Source of the DNA: CAWBRT01 sp050015355
GTDB lineage: Bacteria > Acidobacteriota > Terriglobia > Terriglobales > Acidobacteriaceae
Reading direction: 5' to 3'
Length of the DNA: 38,367 bases
NCBI GenBank assembly: GCA_050015355.1
Contig: JBEKBO010000031.1
Coordinates: 1 to 38,367 of the forward strand
Each line of letters starts with the position of its first letter. The first letter of the stretch is position 1. The position numbers were made by a program, and so were the translations under genes. Below the pieces are notes generated by a model. It saw nothing but the letters and a program-made list of their open reading frames with translations. It did not search any database and was not told the origin of the DNA. This document shows, piece after piece, positions 34,621 through 38,367 of the stretch.

Positions 34621-35226
34621 ATGAACGGTTTAGGAGAAGTAGCGAAGGATTTAATCGAGGCAGCCGCGAGGGCCTACCGTCGAGGTATTCAAACGGGAAG
34701 CGGCGGGAACCTGAGCGCCCGGATTCCGGGTAAGGATTTGATGCTTGTAAAACCAAGCGGCATCTCCTTCATTGACTGCAATGAAAAAAACCTGGTCGTA
34801 ACCGATTTTGACGGGAAAGTGGTTGCCGGAAGCGGCAAGCCCAGCCGCGAGGCCTTGCTGCACGGCGTCCTCTATCGCAACGTGCCGTCAATCGGAGGGG
34901 TAGTTCATAGTCACTCCCCCTGGGCAACATCATGGTCTTTCTCGAAGCAGGACCTGCCGCTGGTGACGCATCATGCGCGCATGAAATTCGGCGTTCCCAT
35001 AGCCACCCTCGATATTGACGCTCCTGTAGTTCCGCTGGAGGAGATGCCGAAAATTATTAGTTTGTTTGAAAAATATCCCACCCTTCCCGCCTTTTTGTTA
35101 GTGGCTCACGGGATTGTGGCGGTCGGCAAAAACGTCTTGGATGCGGAGAATGTGGCGGAGATGGTCGAGGAGACGGCCCAAATTGCCTGGCTGCGTGAGA
35201 TTGGGAAGAAAGTTTTCGCGCCCTAG
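34621..35226 (+). CDS. Class II aldolase/adducin family protein
   Basis: This is a 201-residue protein of the FucA/AraD fold. It has TGSGGNLSARIP (phosphate and substrate loop), PSGISFIDC, KPSREALLHGVLY with the catalytic Glu, GVVHSHSPWATSW with two zinc His, and LLVAHGIVAVGKN with the third His. Members split sugar 1-phosphates (fuculose, rhamnulose), epimerise ribulose 5-phosphate or decarboxylate 3-oxo-tetronate 4-phosphate (OtnC). It starts about 30 bases after the TIM-like gene. Its TAG stop is the first bases of repeat element A, so the original C terminus may have been altered by insertion of that element. The usual C-terminal end of the family is about this length, so function is probably kept. 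Confidence 0.9.
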   Translation: MNGLGEVAKDLIEAAARAYRRGIQTGSGGNLSARIPGKDLMLVKPSGISFIDCNEKNLVVTDFDGKVVAGSGKPSREALLHGVLYRNVPSIGGVVHSHSPWATSWSFSKQDLPLVTHHARMKFGVPIATLDIDAPVVPLEEMPKIISLFEKYPTLPAFLLVAHGIVAVGKNVLDAENVAEMVEETAQIAWLREIGKKVFAP

Positions 35227-35428
35227 CAGGCTGCTGAAAAACTCGTAACAGTGTCATCCTGAGGCCGCGCCGGTTTTGCGCGACCGAAGGATCTGCTTTA
35301 ATTTCAACGCGCGCAAACAGCAGATCCTTCGCTCCTCCACCCCAGCAACGGCGAAAGCGGCCGTTGCCGGGGACCCCGGCTGCGCTCAGGATGACACCTC
35401 GCAGAACAGTTTTTCAGCAGCCTGCTAG
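35223..35428. repeat. Dispersed inverted-repeat element A, copy 2
   Basis: Bordered by perfect 20-base terminal inverted repeats, CTAGCAGGCTGCTGAAAAAC at 35223-35242 and its complement at 35409-35428. Read on the other strand, the interior matches copy 1 (15081-15240) over GTCATCCTGAG, CGCGCCGGTTTTGCGCGA, GAAGGATCTGCTTTA and CGCGCAAACAGCAGATCCTTCG, with an extra palindromic insert of about 45 bases near 35334-35382. No coding capacity. It separates the aldolase from the GpsA-like gene. Confidence 0.85.
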
Positions 35429-35482
35429 ATCTTTTCGCGAAGTCCAACGTTTCGGGCGATCATTGGGTGAAAGGATTTTAGA

Positions 35483-36532
35483 ATGGCGGGAATCCTGATT
35501 CTTGGGGCTGGAGCGATGGGCAGCGCCTTTTGCTTTCCGGCTGCGGATGCCGGACATTCCGTGCGCTTGGTTGGGACTCACCTGGACTTGGAATGGATCT
35601 ATAGCGTGCGCGAAACGGGCGTTCACCCCAAGCTCAAAATGAAGCTCCCGGAACAGGTATTACCATTTACGCACGACCAGCTTAGCGAAGCGCTTAGCCC
35701 GGCATGCGATCTGATTGTGCTCGGTGTGAGTTCAGCGGGCATCCCCTGGGCTGTAGAACAGCTTGCGCCTCTTATCGTCAACACGACGCCAATTCTCTTG
35801 CTGACCAAGGGGCTTCAGGCTCGCGATAATACTCTTCAAATCCTGCCCGATTCAGTTCGAGACGGCCTGGCCGGCCACGGAATTAAGAACGTGCCTGTCG
35901 CAGCAGTCGCCGGACCTTGTATTGCGAGTGAGCTGGCGGCGCGGCGCGATACCAGCGTGGTTGCTGGATCTTCCGAAGCCACGCTGTTGGGATCGATCGT
36001 GCCCCTCCTGGCAACGCCCTATTATCATGTTCGCCCCAGCACGGATGTCGTTGGCATTGAAGTGTGCGCTGCGCTGAAGAACTTTTATGCACTGGCCGTT
36101 GGCTATCCTGCCGGCCTTTTGGCTAGACAGGGAAAAGCCGGCAACGGAGCGCTCATGCATAACCTGGCGGCCGGATTGTTCGCACAGGCACTGATGGAGA
36201 TGACCCAAGTCGTGAGCTTTCTTGGCGGGAGACAAACATCGGTGATGGGCTTGGCTGGTGTGGGTGATCTGTACGTAACTTGCCAGGCAGGGCGGAACAG
36301 CCGCATGGGCTGCCTTCTGGGGAGCGGCTTGCGTTACAGCGACGCAAAAAAGAATCATATGGCCGGCGAAACCGTGGAGGGAGCCGAATTGGCTTTCGTG
36401 ATTGCCCCCACATTTGATCGCCTGTTCAGGCAAGGGCGTCTTGACCCAAAAGCGTTCCCTCTCGCAACCGCAATCATCGATGCTATCTGTCACGACCTGC
36501 CCATGGAAATTCCATGGGCAGCGTTCCATTAA
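35483..36532 (+). CDS. NAD(P)-dependent glycerol-3-phosphate-dehydrogenase-like protein
   Basis: The 349-residue protein has the GpsA layout: GILILGAGAMGSAFCFPAA at the N terminus (GxGxxG), then DLIVLGVSSAGIPWAVEQL, LLTKGLQARDN, VAVAGPCIASELAARRDTSVV, the catalytic Lys in VCAALKNFYALAVG, and SVMGLAGVGDLYVTCQAGRNSRMG. GpsA itself makes glycerol 3-phosphate for lipids, but the gene follows a sugar cluster and could oxidise or reduce a related polyol phosphate (erythritol, erythrulose). AAAGGA precedes the ATG by eight bases. Element A separates it from the aldolase, so it may have its own promoter. Its final codons lie within a perfect 25-base palindrome (36497-36521). Confidence 0.85.
   Translation: MAGILILGAGAMGSAFCFPAADAGHSVRLVGTHLDLEWIYSVRETGVHPKLKMKLPEQVLPFTHDQLSEALSPACDLIVLGVSSAGIPWAVEQLAPLIVNTTPILLLTKGLQARDNTLQILPDSVRDGLAGHGIKNVPVAAVAGPCIASELAARRDTSVVAGSSEATLLGSIVPLLATPYYHVRPSTDVVGIEVCAALKNFYALAVGYPAGLLARQGKAGNGALMHNLAAGLFAQALMEMTQVVSFLGGRQTSVMGLAGVGDLYVTCQAGRNSRMGCLLGSGLRYSDAKKNHMAGETVEGAELAFVIAPTFDRLFRQGRLDPKAFPLATAIIDAICHDLPMEIPWAAFH
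36497..36521. other. Perfect 25-base palindrome in the 3' end of the GpsA-like gene
   Basis: CTGCCCATGGAA, then a single A, then TTCCATGGGCAG. It lies just upstream of the stop codon. No U-tract follows, so it is a candidate stem-loop or protein site of unknown use. Confidence 0.5.
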
Positions 36533-36590
36533 CGCGGTATTGCAAGGAGCGGTTATACGCAGGGCGGAGCGAGTTTTCTCCTATGGTCTC

Positions 36591-36839
36591 CTAGCGTTTT
36601 CTGAATGCGTCTGGTTTCAGATTGACGCTGCGGCGGGGAAGGATGGTGGGTTTGCGTGTCGTACGTTCGATGTAGTAGCCCCACCCAGCATCGCGCTCCG
36701 CCTGCGAAAGTTTGCTTCTGGAGGAATCAGCAAAACTTGAGGCCGCGCTCTCTCCCTTAATGACGCCAATGGACTCGCTCTTTCCAGTTGAGTGATTTAT
36801 TTTGATGATCTCGTAAGGATAATTTTCGCCTTGCAGCAT
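36591..36839 (-). CDS. Small protein, unknown
   Basis: The 82-residue frame has a good AAGGAG ribosome binding site eight bases before the ATG, which is the main evidence. The product (MLQGENYPYEIIKINHSTGK...) is soluble, with a beta-like N terminus, a Ser-rich middle and GWGYYIERTTRKP near the end; no cysteines, signal or membrane segment. I do not recognise a family. It is convergent with the GpsA-like gene. Confidence 0.55.
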   Translation of the reverse strand: MLQGENYPYEIIKINHSTGKSESIGVIKGESAASSFADSSRSKLSQAERDAGWGYYIERTTRKPTILPRRSVNLKPDAFRKR

Positions 36840-36943
36840 GCAGTCTCTCCTTATCAGAAAAAGCTAGCACGAAGAGAAGGCGAAAGTCCAGTATTAGGTG
36901 TGAGGAATCGCCGCCGTGGTCCGACCGTAGACTGATGTCGATT

Positions 36944-37219
36944 TCATTTGTCTCGCTCAGGCCCGGTGGACGGCAGCGTCAGAGTGCTGGTCACGGCAAG
37001 ATCGCTGACACGTAGTTTCCCGACGGTGAGATCGCCGATCTCCAGCGAAGCGAGAGAAGACCTGCGCACAGCCAACCGGCCAACCGTGAGTCGTCCGACT
37101 GCCAGGGCGCCAATCGCCAACGCACCCGCCGCCATCGCGCCAATGGCGAACGAGCCAACCGAGATGGCGCCAAGAGCTGTAGCTGCAACTCTGATGCAAG
37201 AGATCTTTCGTTTCTTCAT
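36944..37219 (-). CDS. Small protein with five-residue periodic repeats
   Basis: The ATG at 37219 (MKKRKISCIRVAATALG) has GAGGGG seven bases upstream and gives 91 residues. After a basic start comes a hydrophobic stretch with small residues (GAISVGSFAIGAMAAGALAIG), then repeats with period five: ALAVG, RLTVG, RLAVR, RSSLA, SLEIG, DLTVG, KLRVS, DLAVT. This looks like a short pentapeptide-repeat-type helix with Leu facing in, continuous with a glycine-zipper-like part. Function is unknown. A longer frame to 37315 lacks a better start. The opposite-strand frame is its shadow. It is divergent from the MFS gene. Confidence 0.6.
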   Translation of the reverse strand: MKKRKISCIRVAATALGAISVGSFAIGAMAAGALAIGALAVGRLTVGRLAVRRSSLASLEIGDLTVGKLRVSDLAVTSTLTLPSTGPERDK

Positions 37220-37304
37220 GAAGCACCCCTCACTAGATACTAATGCGCTGTCCCATAAGTTCGCTGTAATGTAGTGTTCTGTCCAGGTGGTCTGAGGAAC
37301 GACC

Positions 37305-38264
37305 TTGTCCGGCAAAGACTCGAACGAAACTGCGCAAGGCTTGCGGGCGCTTCGCCTCGTCGGCTTATTGTTTATCGCTCAGATCTGCTGTTTGTCCGGC
37401 TTTGCCGCGTTCGCGTCGACCCTGGTAAAGCTGGCGAGTCTCTGGCATCTCGACTCGACGCGCGCGGGATGGATCAGCAGCGCCTACTTCCTCGGCTACA
37501 CCATCGGTGTGCCGCTGCTGGTGGCGCTGACCGACCGCGTCGACCCGCGTGTGATATACCTCGCGGGCTGCGCCACCGGAGCGATTGCGGGCTCCGGACT
37601 CGCCTTGTTCGCCAACGGCTTTTGGAGCGCATTCTTGTTTCAGGCGCTAGCCGGACTGGCGGTCGGGGGCACCTACATGCCCGGCCTGCGAGTGCTGACT
37701 GGACGCCTCACGGGACGAATTCGAATCCGGGCAGTTCCTTACTACACGACAGCTTTCGCCGTAGGCATCAGCCTATCGTTTCTGATCAGCGGTTGGGTGG
37801 AGGCCCGCTACGGATGGCGAGCAACGTTTCTTGCCGGCGGTGTAGGCTCGGCATTTGGAGCAGCGCTCGTTCTGCTCGCGACCCGGGGCATAGCGGCGCA
37901 ACGCGAAGTGAGCGTCGTGCCGACGCGGCACCCGCTGGATTTCCGGCCGGTGCTGCACAATCGCGACGCCATGGCTTATGTGCTCGCCTATGGCGGCCAC
38001 TGCTGGGAGCTGTTTGCCTTCCGCGCCTGGCTCCCGACGTACCTGTTGTTCGCATGGCACCGCTTCAGCAGAGCCGACGCGGGGCTAGCGTTGTCGCGAT
38101 GGGCGATGCTGATCGTGCTCGTCGGCGTCCCCGCGAGCATTATCGGTGCGGAGTCGGCAAACTCCGAAACCCGCAACCGCTGGATTCGACGCTTCGAGTT
38201 CGGCGCCATCGCGATCTGCGGGTTGACCGTGGTCTGCGCCAAGGTGTCCCCGATCCGTCGATAA
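37305..38264 (+). CDS. MFS transporter, C-terminally truncated
   Basis: The N-terminal half is that of a major facilitator: FAAFASTLVKLASLWHLDSTRAGWISSAYFLGY, GVPLLVALTDRVDPR-like loop 2-3 and GYGWRATF-type loop 5-6. About eight or nine membrane segments are present; 12 are normal. The frame ends at 38264 with NRWIRRFEFGAIAICGLTVVCAKVSPIRR; no MFS-like sequence continues in the other frames. The TTG start has GAGGA seven bases upstream. It is either a decayed gene or a split or unusual one; the missing last segments make normal transport unlikely. Its partner gene, if any, lies past the window. Confidence 0.6.
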   Translation: MSGKDSNETAQGLRALRLVGLLFIAQICCLSGFAAFASTLVKLASLWHLDSTRAGWISSAYFLGYTIGVPLLVALTDRVDPRVIYLAGCATGAIAGSGLALFANGFWSAFLFQALAGLAVGGTYMPGLRVLTGRLTGRIRIRAVPYYTTAFAVGISLSFLISGWVEARYGWRATFLAGGVGSAFGAALVLLATRGIAAQREVSVVPTRHPLDFRPVLHNRDAMAYVLAYGGHCWELFAFRAWLPTYLLFAWHRFSRADAGLALSRWAMLIVLVGVPASIIGAESANSETRNRWIRRFEFGAIAICGLTVVCAKVSPIRR

Positions 38265-38367
38265 GGCCGATGTGGAAACTCAGGGGCTGACGAACAGCCG
38301 CACCAGTTGCGGTTGAGCAGGGTAGCGAGTCAGGGGCAGGAGTGGTTTTTTCTGCACCTACGAGGTG

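Noticed and set aside
32038..35226. Methionine-salvage interpretation (MtnW plus MtnB-like aldolase)
   Set aside because: No methylthioribose kinase, isomerase, phosphatase or dioxygenase genes are nearby, and the RpiB-like/TIM-like pair and sugar importer fit tetrose metabolism better. Not fully excluded.
36948..37274. 108-residue plus-strand frame opposite the periodic small protein
   Set aside because: The minus frame has a ribosome binding site and regular repeats; the plus frame is its mirror.
1..38367. CRISPR arrays, tRNA or rRNA genes
   Set aside because: No regularly spaced direct repeats and no tRNA T-loop pattern outside coding genes were seen by eye.

Overview
The window looks like a chromosomal segment of a free-living, GC-rich, Gram-negative-type bacterium, most plausibly a soil Acidobacteriota. 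That assignment is an inference. It rests on a double-length ThyX, a UPF0182 membrane protein, the N-terminal stub of a GAF/sigma-54 regulator of a type common in that phylum, small basic proteins with repeated RW motifs, and many hairpin-type dispersed repeats. No rRNA, tRNA or CRISPR array was seen.

Left part (1-16.5 kb), mostly housekeeping. A bipolar histone H1-like protein (291-773) converges on a double-domain flavin-dependent thymidylate synthase. These are followed by a secreted protein, the translational GTPase TypA/BipA, a membrane HD-GYP protein, a decayed GAF-regulator remnant that shares its stop palindrome with the HD-GYP gene, a small secreted protein and an FAH-family hydrolase. 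Next come ribosomal protein S1, a DASS anion transporter paired with a ketopantoate-reductase-like enzyme, an orphan branched-chain amino-acid-type binding lipoprotein broken by a one-base frameshift, and alanine racemase.

Middle part (16.5-24.5 kb). A PuuR-like XRE-cupin regulator is divergent from a class III aminotransferase, with an AT-rich intergenic region full of TTAACA/TGTTAA half-sites. A large UPF0182 membrane protein, several small genes (one a tandem-repeat basic protein) and a GH71/GH99-like lipoprotein follow.

Right part (25.1-36.5 kb) is the most interesting: a co-directional sugar-catabolic cluster. It holds a ribose-type ABC importer (binding protein, double ATPase, two different permeases), a metallo-beta-lactamase-fold hydrolase, a Tm-1-like/UPF0261 protein, a RuBisCO-like protein, an RpiB-like isomerase, a triosephosphate-isomerase-like protein, a class II aldolase and a GpsA-like dehydrogenase. 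RuBisCO-like, RpiB-like and TIM-like genes are adjacent, which fits a route in which a branched or oxidised sugar-acid phosphate is decarboxylated to a tetrulose phosphate and isomerised to erythrose 4-phosphate, as in apionate and erythritol catabolism. The usual acid-sugar kinase and dehydrogenase are not recognisable, so the route may be a variant.

The end (36.5-38.4 kb) carries two small genes with good ribosome binding sites, one encoding a five-residue-periodic protein, and an MFS transporter missing its last membrane segments. Several MITE-like inverted-repeat families are scattered between genes. One copy supplies the stop codon of the aldolase, and another is flanked by an 18-base near-perfect direct repeat.
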